The notes beneath the pieces are model-generated. The model worked only from the letters and a program-made list of their open reading frames with translations. It searched no databases and was not told the origin of the DNA. The position numbers were made by a program, and so were the translations under genes. A stretch of 64,000 bases of DNA from Mycobacterium sp. HUMS_12744610 (lineage in GTDB: Bacteria > Actinomycetota > Actinomycetes > Mycobacteriales > Mycobacteriaceae): contig NZ_JBGEDP010000001.1 of the NCBI RefSeq assembly GCF_041206865.1, forward strand, positions 2,418,001 through 2,482,000. Direction: 5' to 3'. Positions 49,861 through 58,435 of this stretch are shown one piece after another; the stretch's first letter is position 1; every line of letters starts with the position of its first letter.

Positions 49861-50616
49861 TCAGTCGCCGAAGCCGCCGCCGGTGGTGGCGCCGGCCACC
49901 GAGACCGGTGTCTGGGGGTCGGGGGTGCCGTTGATGCGGCTGGCGGCGAAGGCGGCGCCCTTGTCGATCATGCTGACGTCGTCGATGTAGGTGTTGTGGG
50001 CGGCGAAGTTGAGCCCGTCGGAGCACACCGGGTCGTCCTGGACGCAGACCTTGATGGTCTTGGCCTGATACAGCGGGCCGATGGCCAGCGGCGGCTCGCC
50101 GAGGAAGTTCATGGCGCGCTCGTTGGGGGTGCCGAACAGCACGACCGAGGAGACGTGGTCGGCGATCTCGGGGCTCAGGGGTTTGGGCACGCTGGTGGGG
50201 TCGATGCCGTCGGGTACGGCGGGGGAGGTGACGAAGCCCATGATGGCCGCGCCCTGGGAGTAGCCGCTGAGCACCATCTTGGTGTTGGGGCATTGTTGGG
50301 CCATGGAGAGGACGTGTGCCCCAGCGTCTTTGACGCCCTCGACGCCGGTGTCCCATTGGTCGCTGGCGGGGTAGTTGACCGAGTAGACGTCGAAGGACTT
50401 GCCGGCCACGCGGGGGCGCAGGTTGTCGATGAAGGCCTGCACGGTCGGGCCGGGGCCGGGGTCTTCCCCGGTGCCGCGGGCGGCGACCACCTGGACGTCG
50501 GGGCAGCCGGCGGCGGCGGCGAACGGGACGGCGGCGGAGGTGAGGGCGGAGGCGCTGAGTCCGGAGGCGGCGACGACGGCCGGACCGAGAAAACGAGCGA
50601 TGTGGCGTGTGATCAT
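49861..50616 (-). CDS. Secreted cutinase-family esterase
   Basis: A 251-residue cutinase-like (Culp) serine esterase. A signal peptide with ARFLGPAVVAASGLSAS-type core ends near AAAAG (residue ~35). The mature enzyme begins CPDVQVVAARGTGEDPG, the nucleophile elbow is VLSGYSQGAAIMGF, and the catalytic Asp/His lie in the VCSDGLNFAAHNTYI region. Cysteine pairs (CPDVQ with CPNTK; VCVQDDPVCSD) fit the two conserved disulfides. ATG 50616 follows GGGGAG. Mycobacterial cutinases hydrolyse polyesters, phospholipids or medium-chain esters. The C-terminal Gly/Thr-rich tail ends in GGGFGD. Confidence 0.92.
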   Translation of the reverse strand: MITRHIARFLGPAVVAASGLSASALTSAAVPFAAAAGCPDVQVVAARGTGEDPGPGPTVQAFIDNLRPRVAGKSFDVYSVNYPASDQWDTGVEGVKDAGAHVLSMAQQCPNTKMVLSGYSQGAAIMGFVTSPAVPDGIDPTSVPKPLSPEIADHVSSVVLFGTPNERAMNFLGEPPLAIGPLYQAKTIKVCVQDDPVCSDGLNFAAHNTYIDDVSMIDKGAAFAASRINGTPDPQTPVSVAGATTGGGFGD

Positions 50617-50840
50617 GCGGCAATACTCCCCGTGCGAGCGGATCTCAAACCTACGAATTACCCGACTCGATTATTTTCCGCACAGGATCGGTGAGTCTGC
50701 AACCGGCATGCGCAAATTGGACTTCCGCCGATATCGCGTTCGACGCGCGTCAGTTAGATGCGGCGGCCCGGGGCGCCGGGTCGCTCACCGGAAACGCCTG
50801 CCGGGCAACGGCTCTGTTGCCGTGCGAGGTTGAGGCTTTG
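50617..50840. other. Interval upstream of the cutinase gene
   Basis: About 220 bases holding the presumed cutinase promoter at the left (an AT-richer stretch around 50650-50690). The right part may belong to the decayed SRPBCC gene or its surroundings. No gene is supported here. Confidence 0.4.
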
Positions 50841-51083
50841 TCAGCCGCCCAGGTTGCGCACCGCCGAGTCCAGTTCGGCTTCCATCGCCCCCGAACGGGG
50901 AGCCGCCTGCGGCGCCGCCGACGCCGGGCGGGTTCGCCGGTAGCGGTCCGGCCCCGTCGCGTCGACCGACGTGACGTCGCCGAGCACCAGCGACAGTTGC
51001 GCGGGGTCACGCCAGAACCCCGCGACCGCCTCGACGGGGCACGCGATGGTGACCGCCTGCGCGGTGCCCCGGTGCGGCAGCAT
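50841..51083 (-). pseudogene. SRPBCC (polyketide-cyclase/START-like) protein remnant
   Basis: An 80-residue fragment with AQAVTIACPVEAVAGFWRDP and LSLVLGDVTSVDATGPDRYR, the start of the SRPBCC fold as in mycobacterial cyclase/dehydrase-like proteins (VAAPVDRVWAFWRDPENLP). It then jumps directly to a C-terminal-like MEAELDSAVRNLGG. Most of the ~150-residue domain is missing, so it is an internal-deletion remnant rather than a functional small protein. Confidence 0.55.
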
Positions 51084-51241
51084 CTGGCACGACCTTGCCC
51101 GCCAGGTCGGCCACTTGGCTCTTTGTCGTGTCGAGCTAGCTCACCCCGCGCTCCTTTATCGTCGCGGCGTTGGGGCACCCGCCCACGTCGTGCCCAAACC
51201 GCCCGGTTCGCCGTGTCGGTGGGTCGGCATACGTTCCCGCC

Positions 51242-51568
51242 ATGAGTGCATCCAGGTCCGGCTCGGGCGGCGGGTTCGGCGGCTTCGTGGCCGTTCTGCT
51301 GCTGATCGCGGTCATCATCAAGCTCATCTGGTGGATCCTCGGGGCGATCCTCCTCGTGGCACTGCTCTTTCTCGTGCGCGCCGTCGTGCGCTGGTACGGC
51401 AAGCGCGCGGCCGCCCGTGCTCGGGGTCGCCGGGAGTTGGCCGCCCGCGCCGATCAGCAGCACAACTGGGTGCTGCGCGGCGACGATCGCGGCATCTACG
51501 GCCCCGAGGGTGCCGCGCTCATGCACGACCTGTTCCCGGTGACGCGGCAGCTGCGGAGGCCGCCGTGA
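51242..51568 (+). CDS. Small membrane protein of unknown function
   Basis: A 108-residue protein with a Gly/Ser-rich N-terminus, then two adjacent hydrophobic helices (FVAVLLLIAVIIKLIWWIL and GAILLVALLFLVRAVV), then a strongly basic helix (GKRAAARARGRRELAARA) and a C-terminal DQQHNWVLRGDDRGIYGPEG segment. QQHNWVLxGDxRGxYGP is a conserved tail in mycobacterial proteins of this kind, from memory. It is probably an inner-membrane protein with a cytoplasmic tail. The amidase gene starts 25 bases downstream and may be in the same transcript. Confidence 0.7.
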   Translation: MSASRSGSGGGFGGFVAVLLLIAVIIKLIWWILGAILLVALLFLVRAVVRWYGKRAAARARGRRELAARADQQHNWVLRGDDRGIYGPEGAALMHDLFPVTRQLRRPP

Positions 51569-51593
51569 CCAACCGGGTTGTTACCATCGCCCG

Positions 51594-52355
51594 GTGGGTG
51601 ATGGCGCTGTTACCGGCCGGCCGCTTTCGCGGCGCGACCTGCTCAGATGCGCGGGAATGGCGCCGGTCGCGGTCGGTGTGGCCGCGTTGGCCGTCGCCTC
51701 GCGCGCGGCCGCCGCCGGTCCCGGGTTCGTCGTGCTCGACGCGGGCCACAACGCCGTCAGCGACGCGTCGTTGGCGCGGCAGGTGCCCAACGGACGAGGC
51801 GGTGCCAAACCATGCAACACCTCGGGCACCGCGACCGCCGACGGCTACCCCGAGCACGCGTTCAACTGGGCCGTCGTCACGCTGGTCAGTCAGTCGCTCA
51901 ACCAGCAGGGGATCCGCACCCAGCTTTCCCGCGGGGGCGACGACGGCGTCGGGCCCTGCATCGACCAGCGGGCGGCCCTGGCCAACGCGGCGCACCCCGA
52001 CGCGATCGTGAGCATCCACGCCGACGGCGGGCCTGCGTCCGGTTCGGGGTTCCACGTCAACTACTCCAGCCCGCCGTTGAACGAGGTGCAGGCCGGCCCC
52101 GCCGTGCGGTTGGCTCACACGATGCGTGACGCATTGGCGCAGGCCGGTTTTCACCCGGCCACCTACATCGGCTCCGACGGCCTCTACGGCCGCGACGACC
52201 TGGCCGGTCTCAACTTCGCCGACTACCCGGCGGTGCTGATCGAACTGGGCAACATGAAAAACGCGGACGATGCCGCGCGGATGCAAAGCCCCGACGGCCG
52301 GGCCCGCTACGCCGCCGCCGTCACGGCGGGGATCGTCGCCTTCCTGAACTCCTGA
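51594..52355 (+). CDS. N-acetylmuramoyl-L-alanine amidase (Amidase_3), Tat-type signal
   Basis: A 253-residue peptidoglycan amidase that cleaves between muramic acid and L-alanine. The zinc ligands follow the Rv3717/Ami1 pattern: His in VLDAGHNAVSDAS, Glu in GYPEHAFNW, His in VSIHADGGPASG and the catalytic Glu in VLIELGNMKN. Two cysteines (KPCNTSG and VGPCIDQR) match the disulfide reported in Rv3717. The N-terminus has LSRRDLLRCAG before a hydrophobic stretch, a twin-arginine-like signal, which would export the folded enzyme through Tat. GTG 51594 is the likely start. Confidence 0.9.
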   Translation: MGDGAVTGRPLSRRDLLRCAGMAPVAVGVAALAVASRAAAAGPGFVVLDAGHNAVSDASLARQVPNGRGGAKPCNTSGTATADGYPEHAFNWAVVTLVSQSLNQQGIRTQLSRGGDDGVGPCIDQRAALANAAHPDAIVSIHADGGPASGSGFHVNYSSPPLNEVQAGPAVRLAHTMRDALAQAGFHPATYIGSDGLYGRDDLAGLNFADYPAVLIELGNMKNADDAARMQSPDGRARYAAAVTAGIVAFLNS

Positions 52356-52379
52356 GCCGCGACCGGCGCCGGCGCCGAA

Positions 52380-53276
52380 TCACCCTGCGGCATCGAGGAA
52401 TTGATTCACCGCGTCGACGAACTCGGCGGGGCGGTCGCGCACGAGCCAATGGCCACAGGGCTCGAGGACGCGCAGCCGCCCGGTGGGGACCGCGTGCGCC
52501 GCCGCAACCGAATCCGCGACCGGTACCAGCTTGTCGTCGCGGCCCGCCAGTATCAGCGTCTCGGCTTTGATCTGCGGCAGCTTCGCTGCCAGCGACAGAT
52601 TGGCGGGCCCGGCTAACGCCCATCGCTGGGTGGCCGTGAACGCCTCGCCGGCGCGCGGGCGCTTGCCGCTGACGACGAGCGCGTCGATCAGGTCGTCGGT
52701 CAGCGCGGACGGGTTGGTCATGCCGAGTCCGGCGCGCAACTGCAGGCGGATCAACCCGGAGCCCAGGCTTACGGACAGACGGTTGATTCGCCTCTGCAGC
52801 GCGGGGTGACGCATGACCCACTCGACCGTGCGCATGAACCTGAACTTCTCGGTGATGCCGCCCGGGTTGATCGCGACGATCCGGCGCACCACCTCGGGAT
52901 GGTCGATGGCGACGGCCAGGGTGATCCAACCGCCGAGCGACAACCCCCCGAGATCGACCCGGTCGAAGCCGAGGGCACGGATCAGTTCGACGACCCAGTC
53001 GCCGTACCAGGGGATGGAAAAGTCTGAATCCGAAGGGAATTCGCTGTCTCCGTAGCCGGGCAGGTCCGGGGCGATCACCCGCCGGCACCGGCCCAGGGAA
53101 CCTAGCGCCGAACCGTAGGACACCAGCGCCGAGTCCAGGCCGCCGCCGTGCAGCAGGATCAGCGGGGTGCCGCCAGTGCCCGGGTCGACCTCGAAGACCC
53201 GCGTGCGCACGCCCCGGACAGCGATGTCATGCGCGTTGATCCCGGCGGGAACCCGCACCGAGCGTGCACCGGCCAA
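52380..53276 (-). CDS. Alpha/beta hydrolase
   Basis: A 298-residue alpha/beta hydrolase. LILLHGGGLDSALVSYG carries the oxyanion HGG, PDLPGYGDSEFP follows, the nucleophile elbow is DLGGLSLGGWITLAVA (catalytic Ser), the acid is in ILAGRDDKLVPVADS, and the histidine in LEPCGHWLVRDRPAEF. The helical cap spans about residues 145-215. The gene is convergent with the amidase, 25 bases away, and 126 bases downstream of amiE on the same strand. Ester, epoxide or C-C-bond substrates are all possible. Confidence 0.87.
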   Translation of the reverse strand: MAGARSVRVPAGINAHDIAVRGVRTRVFEVDPGTGGTPLILLHGGGLDSALVSYGSALGSLGRCRRVIAPDLPGYGDSEFPSDSDFSIPWYGDWVVELIRALGFDRVDLGGLSLGGWITLAVAIDHPEVVRRIVAINPGGITEKFRFMRTVEWVMRHPALQRRINRLSVSLGSGLIRLQLRAGLGMTNPSALTDDLIDALVVSGKRPRAGEAFTATQRWALAGPANLSLAAKLPQIKAETLILAGRDDKLVPVADSVAAAHAVPTGRLRVLEPCGHWLVRDRPAEFVDAVNQFLDAAG

Positions 53277-53401
53277 CAGATTCTCCTGACTCGACGACTG
53301 GGCAGACCAAGCTCACACCGGCTCGACGGTGCACACCAGAGCTAGTGCATCACACCATCGACCTTGCGGTGCCCGCAACGAGCCGGCCGGCGTCTGCCCT
53401 G

Positions 53402-54439
53402 TCAGGCTTTCTCGTCGGGTTCGGTGGGCAGATCGCCCACCGGGCACTCCGCGACGCCGACGGTGTCGCGGGTCATCGACTCCACGTTCTCCTGGGCCTT
53501 CTTCGGGTCGTTCACCCAGAGTTTGTAGAAGTCGAACGGGCAGTCGGCGACACCCTTGTCGCCGTCGCCGGCCGCGAGCACCCCGGTGTAGCCGCGATGC
53601 AGCAGCTTGAACAGGTGGTTCTGCGACTGCCCGGTTCGGCGCGCATCGCGGATCGCCGAGACGGACAGCTGCGCATACTGGATGCCGTACTCCTCGGTCC
53701 CGGTTTCGCCCAGGGTGCGGCCGTCGAACCCGATGATCGCCGAATGCCCGAAATAGCTGTAGACGCCGTCGAATCCGGCCGCGTTCGCCACGGCGACGTA
53801 GACGTTGTTGGCCCAGGCCATCGCCTTGGACATCAGCACCGTCTGCTCGGCGGCGGGATACATGTAGCCCTGCGAGCGGACGATGAGCTCGGCGCCCTTC
53901 ATCGCGCAGTCCCGCCAGATCTCGGGGTAATTGCCGTCGTCGCAGACGATCAACGACACCATGATCCCCTTCGGGCCCTCGACGGCATAGGTGTCGGAGC
54001 CGGGATACCACGGCTCGATCGGAGTCCACGGAATGATCTTGCGGTACTTCTGCACGATCTCGCCGCGGTCGTTCATCAGGATGAGCGTGTTGTAGGGCGG
54101 TTTGTGGGGATGTTCCTCGTGCTGCTCGCCGGTCAGCGAGAACACGCCCCACGTCTTGGCGGCCCGGCACGCCTCGGCGAAGATCTGCGTGACCGGGCCG
54201 GGGACGGTGGTGGCGGTCGCATACATCTCCGTTTCGTCGTACATGATGCCCTGCGTCGAGTACTCCGGGAAGGCGATCAGATCCATGCCCGGCAGCCCCC
54301 GCTTGATGCCCACTACCATGTCGGCGATGCGTTGCGCATTGGCGAGAACCTCGTCGACGGTGTGCAGTCGCGGCATCTTGTAATTGACGACCGCGACACC
54401 GACGGTGTCCGGACTCGACGAGATGTCCCCGTGCCTCAT
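53402..54439 (-). CDS. amiE: Aliphatic amidase
   Basis: A 345-residue nitrilase-superfamily amidase that hydrolyses short aliphatic amides to acid and ammonia. The catalytic triad falls at the classical AmiE numbering: Glu59 in [10 protein letters not shown], Lys in [13 protein letters not shown] and Cys in [14 protein letters not shown]. Length and the start [20 protein letters not shown] match the Pseudomonas and Geobacillus enzymes. The ATG at 54439 opens this conserved start; an upstream extension is not supported. M. tuberculosis has no obvious copy, as far as I recall, so this may be an accessory nitrogen-scavenging gene. Confidence 0.95.
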   Translation of the reverse strand: MRHGDISSSPDTVGVAVVNYKMPRLHTVDEVLANAQRIADMVVGIKRGLPGMDLIAFPEYSTQGIMYDETEMYATATTVPGPVTQIFAEACRAAKTWGVFSLTGEQHEEHPHKPPYNTLILMNDRGEIVQKYRKIIPWTPIEPWYPGSDTYAVEGPKGIMVSLIVCDDGNYPEIWRDCAMKGAELIVRSQGYMYPAAEQTVLMSKAMAWANNVYVAVANAAGFDGVYSYFGHSAIIGFDGRTLGETGTEEYGIQYAQLSVSAIRDARRTGQSQNHLFKLLHRGYTGVLAAGDGDKGVADCPFDFYKLWVNDPKKAQENVESMTRDTVGVAECPVGDLPTEPDEKA

Positions 54440-54790
54440 GCTGGATCGGCCCTTCCCCGCGTGTGTACCCCCAGCGCGGCGCCGGCCGCCGACGGCGACT
54501 CCTGATGGCGTGGGGCGGAGCCGATATTTTACCACCAATAGCAATAGTTGCATAAGGTGGTGATTCGCCCGGGAACTGGCTTGGAGGAACGGAATTCCCC
54601 AGCTCTGTCGCCGGCACGAGGCGGGTTCGACGTGAACCCGCCCGGGCGAACCGGCATAGAGCCGCGAATTCTGGGAACACTGGGTAACGAGTTGTGGCGT
54701 GGCCGGGACACTCCCATGCCGGCGGGCGAGGCGAGTGGTTGTCGGCCAATCGACTCCGCCAGCGATGCATCAATACGGGAGGCCGGCCGC

Positions 54791-55594
54791 GTGAGTGAAG
54801 AAACCGTCGAACAGACACGGGAAGAAACCTGGCAACGCGTCACCGAATTGCCGCTGGCCGCCGTCGCCACCGCCTTCATCGCCCTGTACTCGGTGCACGT
54901 CCTGGGCCATCTCGGGCACGAAGCCACGCACCTGCTGTGGGTGTCGAGCTGGGTGTTCTGGTGTCTGTTCGTCGGCGACTACCTGGTCCGCCTCCGCCTG
55001 GCGTCCGACAAGCGGGACTGGTTCGTCCATCATCTGTTCGACTTGCTGGTGGTCGCGCTTCCGCTCATGGGACCGCTGCTGCTCCTGCGGCTGGTCGTGC
55101 TGGCCGGGGCGCTGCAGAAAGCCGTCGGTATGGCGGTGCGCGGCCGCATCCTCATCTACACCGTCACCGGGGTGTGCCTGCTGATTTATGTGTCGGCGCT
55201 GGCCGTCCTCGACTTCGAACGCGACCACGTCGGCGCCCGGATCACGTCGTTCGGGAAGGCGCTGTGGTGGGCCGTCACCACCGTGACCACCGTCGGCTAC
55301 GGCGACTTATATCCCGTCACCGTCCCCGGCCGGCTCGTTGCCGTGATGCTGATGATCGGCGGCATCACCCTGGTGGGGGTGGTCACGGCGTCGCTGGCCT
55401 CGTGGATCGTCGAACGCGTGTCGGAGACCGACACCGCGAACCGGGCGACCTCGTCGGCCGAGATCGCCGAACTCCGTCATGAAGTTCGCCGGCTGGCCGA
55501 ACAGCTACGGCGGGTCGCCGCGCACGTCGAACCGGAATCGCGGCGCTCGTTGGCGGCTACTGGAGCAGCTGGCCGATGGTCGTCACGACGATGA
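54791..55594 (+). CDS. Voltage-gated-like potassium channel
   Basis: A 267-residue ion channel. Four or more hydrophobic segments precede the pore: VATAFIALYSVHVLGHLG, WVSSWVFWCLFVGDYLV, HLFDLLVVALPLMGPLLLL and a fifth near LIYTVTGVCLLIYVSALAV. The pore helix and filter are ALWWAVTTVTTVGYGDLYP, followed by VMLMIGGITLVGVVTASLAS. There is no array of regularly spaced arginines in S4; LVVLAGALQKAVGMAVRGR has few, so voltage sensing is uncertain. The C-terminus is a coiled-coil-like charged helix (IAELRHEVRRLAEQLRRV). GTG 54791 is chosen for the GGGAGG site eight bases upstream; ATG 54716 is an alternative. Its 3' end overlaps the convergent DUF202 gene by 38 bases. Confidence 0.88.
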   Translation: MSEETVEQTREETWQRVTELPLAAVATAFIALYSVHVLGHLGHEATHLLWVSSWVFWCLFVGDYLVRLRLASDKRDWFVHHLFDLLVVALPLMGPLLLLRLVVLAGALQKAVGMAVRGRILIYTVTGVCLLIYVSALAVLDFERDHVGARITSFGKALWWAVTTVTTVGYGDLYPVTVPGRLVAVMLMIGGITLVGVVTASLASWIVERVSETDTANRATSSAEIAELRHEVRRLAEQLRRVAAHVEPESRRSLAATGAAGRWSSRR

Positions 55595-55883
55595 GCAGCA
55601 GCGAGGCCGCCCCGATGACGTACACCGGCCGCCGCGCGGTGATCGTGGCACCGACGGGCTGTTGCAGGATGCGCTGGCGGCGAACCGAGATGTAGTAGGT
55701 GAGCAACGCCACCGCACCGGCCAACACGGCCGGGATCACCCCGGCCGGCCCGACCGAGCCATGCAGGTTCCTGATCATCAGCAGCGCGCCGTTGACCAGG
55801 AACGCGAACGAGGTGCGTGACCAGGACAGCGCCGTCCTCTCCGCCTGAAGCCCGCGGTCGGACGGGGCCGGGGCGTCGCTCAA
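55557..55883 (-). CDS. DUF202 membrane protein (Rv2273-like)
   Basis: A 108-residue inner-membrane protein with three hydrophobic segments. The DUF202 opening [20 protein letters not shown] is clear. The other segments are [20 protein letters not shown] and [18 protein letters not shown]. The ATG at 55883 overlaps the stop of the partner DUF202 gene (ATGA), so the two are made together. The pair corresponds to M. tuberculosis Rv2272-Rv2273. Function is unknown. Confidence 0.85.
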   Translation of the reverse strand: MSDAPAPSDRGLQAERTALSWSRTSFAFLVNGALLMIRNLHGSVGPAGVIPAVLAGAVALLTYYISVRRQRILQQPVGATITARRPVYVIGAASLLLIVVTTIGQLLQ

Positions 55884-56254
55884 GCCAGTACCGCCTTGGC
55901 GACGACCAGCCCGAGCGCGATGAGCCCGACCAGGCTGAGACCCACCGCGAGGTAGAGCGGCGAGGGATGGCGGGGCGGGGGGTCGCCGCGGCGCATGGCC
56001 CGGTCCGCCTGGTGCCAGCGCAGCAGCCCCATCCCGCTGGTGAGGATGGCTAGCACCGCCAGGCCCACGCCCAGTCCGCGGCGTGCGCCGGGGACGGTCA
56101 GCTCGGGAACCAGCTGTACCAGTGCGACGGCGGCGGCGAGCAACCCCAGTGCGGTCCGCTGCCAGGCCAGGAATGTCCGTTCGTTGGCGAAGGTGAACCG
56201 GTAGTCGGGTTCCTGCTCTCGGGCGCCGTCGGCGTCATCGGCCACGAGGCGCAT
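55880..56254 (-). CDS. DUF202/YidH-family membrane protein (Rv2272-like)
   Basis: A 124-residue membrane protein. It has the YidH signature [20 protein letters not shown] followed by three hydrophobic segments ([54 protein letters not shown]). It lies first in the two-gene DUF202 operon; divergent from the HAD gene starting at 56270, with only 15 bases between starts. Function unknown; YidH-type proteins are widespread. Confidence 0.87.
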   Translation of the reverse strand: MRLVADDADGAREQEPDYRFTFANERTFLAWQRTALGLLAAAVALVQLVPELTVPGARRGLGVGLAVLAILTSGMGLLRWHQADRAMRRGDPPPRHPSPLYLAVGLSLVGLIALGLVVAKAVLA

Positions 56255-56269
56255 TGTAGATTGGCGCCC

Positions 56270-56954
56270 GTGGTGCGGGCGTTGCTGTTCGACGTGCAGG
56301 GAACGGCGACGGACTTCTTCTCGACGGTTTGCGAGGAGGCGCGGCGCATCGGCGCCGATGCGCCCGTCGACTGGCCCGACGTGGTGCGCCGTTGGCGGGC
56401 CGGCTACTTCGTGGCCACCGGCGCCGCGGCCGATCGGCGCGGCGGATGGGTGTCGGTGCGTTCGGTGTACCGCGAAGCGCTCGACACCGTGCTGGACCCC
56501 GGCGTCCTCTCGGTTGCCCAGCGCGACGAGCTCACGCTGGCCTGGGAGCGCCTGCGGCCCTGGCCGGACGTGGTGCCCGGGCTGACGCGCCTGAAGGAGG
56601 CATTCACGTTGGCGACGTTGTCCAACGCCGACGTCCGCGGTGGTCAACATCTCCAAACGGGCCGGGCTGCCGTGGGACGCGGTCTTCGCCGCGGAGATGG
56701 CCGGGGTGTTCAAGCCCGATCCGGCGATCTACCGCATGGCGGCGACCTATCTGAGGCTGGAACCGGCCGAGATCATGATGGTGGCGAGCCACAAGTACGA
56801 CCTGCGCGCCGCCGGCGGTCTCGGTTTTCGCACCGCGTTCGTCGCGCGCCCGCTGGAATTCGGCTCCGGCAGCGTGGCCGACGTGGCCTACTCGGGGGAG
56901 TTCGACGTCAACGCGTCGGACTTTCTCGACCTCGCCGGGCAACTCGGCTGCTGA
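56270..56954 (+). pseudogene. Haloacid-dehalogenase-type hydrolase, frameshifted
   Basis: Frame one encodes the N-terminal part of a type II 2-haloacid dehalogenase: [20 protein letters not shown] (nucleophile Asp; Gln where many have an Asp/Phe), the cap with [13 protein letters not shown], and [19 protein letters not shown] (motif II Ser-Asn). Frame two resumes [33 protein letters not shown] (motif III Lys) and IMMVASHKYDLRAAGGLGF (motif IV). One base is missing near 56635. The repaired protein is ~227 residues, normal for the family. Confidence 0.85.
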
Positions 56955-56958
56955 CGTG

Positions 56959-57507
56959 TCAGCGGTGCGCCGATCCGGTCAGCGCCGAATCCGGTTTCCC
57001 CGACGACATCGACAACAGGCCGCGTACGCAGCGCGCCGCCAGCAGCCAGTTCGCCGGCCTCTTCATGTCCAGCCCGCCCAGCAGCTGTCGGACCATGGTC
57101 AGCGTGTCGAAGTAGATACGTTCGCAGACAAGCGTTTCGGACTCGTCGAAGACGAAATAGGCGGTCATGCGCACCCGGAACCGGCCGCCGGTGGGCGGCA
57201 CCTTGCCCAGGTAGCCGCGATGGGTGCCCATCAACCAGAACTCGACGATCACCGCGTCGGCGCTGTGTCGCAACGCGATGATCTCGTGGTCCTGATCGGG
57301 GAACGCGGTGCGGGTCTCGGCGTAGTAGCCGCGCACCGCCTCGTCGCCGTCGTGGACGACCAGCTGCGGGATCAGCTCGTAGCGCGGATGCGGGAATGTC
57401 GCCAGCACGTCGTCCCAGGCGTGACGGACCTCGTCGCGGAAGTGGTCGAGCACGAGTCTCTGGCGCGCGGCCAGCACGTCGGGAGCGGGGCATGCGGGAA
57501 TGCTCAC
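56959..57507 (-). CDS. SnoaL/NTF2-like protein
   Basis: A 182-residue protein of the NTF2-like superfamily (SnoaL-like cyclase or ester cyclase type). It has a first helix DVLAARQRLVLDHFRDEVRH, then RYELIPQLVVHDGDEAVRGY, and the beta-rich half VIVEFWLMGTHRGYLGKVPP and FRVRMTAYFVFDESETLV. Acid and aromatic residues line the expected cavity but no catalytic assignment is possible. GTG 57507 is the start. It follows the TauD gene on the same strand by 35 bases and is convergent with the HAD gene; likely in the same transcript as tauD. Confidence 0.8.
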   Translation of the reverse strand: MSIPACPAPDVLAARQRLVLDHFRDEVRHAWDDVLATFPHPRYELIPQLVVHDGDEAVRGYYAETRTAFPDQDHEIIALRHSADAVIVEFWLMGTHRGYLGKVPPTGGRFRVRMTAYFVFDESETLVCERIYFDTLTMVRQLLGGLDMKRPANWLLAARCVRGLLSMSSGKPDSALTGSAHR

Positions 57508-57542
57508 GCGGCGAGCGTAAGGTGCCGGCGAGCAGACGCAAA

Positions 57543-58406
57543 CTAGGGTGAGGGCTCGAGCGGGGCGCCGACGATCGCGCGGCTGGGTTGGCCGTGCACG
57601 TCGACGGGCGCCGCACCCATCAACGAGACCCGGTGCAGCAGCCGGTATTGGTCGTCGTAGTCGGCTACCGCGCGGTGCTGGGTCGCCCGGTTGTCCCAGA
57701 TGGCGACGTCGCCGGGCCGCCAGTCCCAGCGAATGGTGTTCTCGGGCAAGGTGATTCGCCGCTGCATCAACTCCAGCAGCACGGTCGACTCGTGCGTGTC
57801 GAGCCCGACGATGCCACGCGCGAAGCTCCCGGCCACCAGGGTGCGCTCGCCGGTGTCGGGGTGCACCCGCACCAACGGGTGCTCGGTGTGGTATTCCGGC
57901 TTGTCGGTCCGGTTGGTGTGCACCACCCACAGATCGTCCGCGAGCCGCCGCAGCGGTTCGGGCAGCGCCTCGTACGCGGCCGCGGTGGACGCCCACAGCG
58001 TCGACCCCCCGTAGTCGGGCATGGTCACCGCGCGCAGCATCTCCACCCCCGGGTAGTTCGTGGCGAACGTGATGTCGCTGTGCCAGCGGTTGTCGTAGCC
58101 GTACCGGGAGTCGACCTGATGCACGAGCGGCGCGTTCCGCAGCGGGTAATACCCCGTTGACGGGTGGCCGACCAGCATGAAGGACAGGGGATCGCCCAGC
58201 AGCCGCGCGAACGCGACCTGACCGGCGTCGTCGAGGTGGTCCTGGCCGCGGAAGAAGATCACCTTGTGCTCCAGCAGGGCGCCGTAGATCTGCTCGGCCG
58301 TCTCGGCCGTCTCGGCCCCGAGGTCACCGCCGAGGCGCACGCCCTCGATGCACAGGCCGAGGTGGCTGCTCAGCTTGGTCACGGTCAGCGGTGTCGTCGC
58401 GGGCAT
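57543..58406 (-). CDS. TauD/TfdA-family Fe(II)/2-oxoglutarate dioxygenase
   Basis: A 287-residue non-heme iron oxygenase. The iron ligands are HxD in [10 protein letters not shown] and the distal histidine in [12 protein letters not shown]; the 2-oxoglutarate arginine is in [31 protein letters not shown] and [20 protein letters not shown] are standard family segments. It resembles M. tuberculosis Rv3406 (an alkyl-sulfatase), though taurine or other sulfonates are also candidates. Linkage to SnoaL and CYP124 does not suggest a single pathway. ATG 58406 lies 29 bases beyond the P450 stop. Confidence 0.9.
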   Translation of the reverse strand: MPATTPLTVTKLSSHLGLCIEGVRLGGDLGAETAETAEQIYGALLEHKVIFFRGQDHLDDAGQVAFARLLGDPLSFMLVGHPSTGYYPLRNAPLVHQVDSRYGYDNRWHSDITFATNYPGVEMLRAVTMPDYGGSTLWASTAAAYEALPEPLRRLADDLWVVHTNRTDKPEYHTEHPLVRVHPDTGERTLVAGSFARGIVGLDTHESTVLLELMQRRITLPENTIRWDWRPGDVAIWDNRATQHRAVADYDDQYRLLHRVSLMGAAPVDVHGQPSRAIVGAPLEPSP

Positions 58407-58435
58407 GATCTTTCGAGACTAGCCGGGGCGGGTCG

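Noticed and set aside
53313..54818. A 501-codon minus-strand open frame over amiE
   Set aside because: It is a frame-shifted copy of amiE; the correct frame holds the Glu-Lys-Cys catalytic triad.
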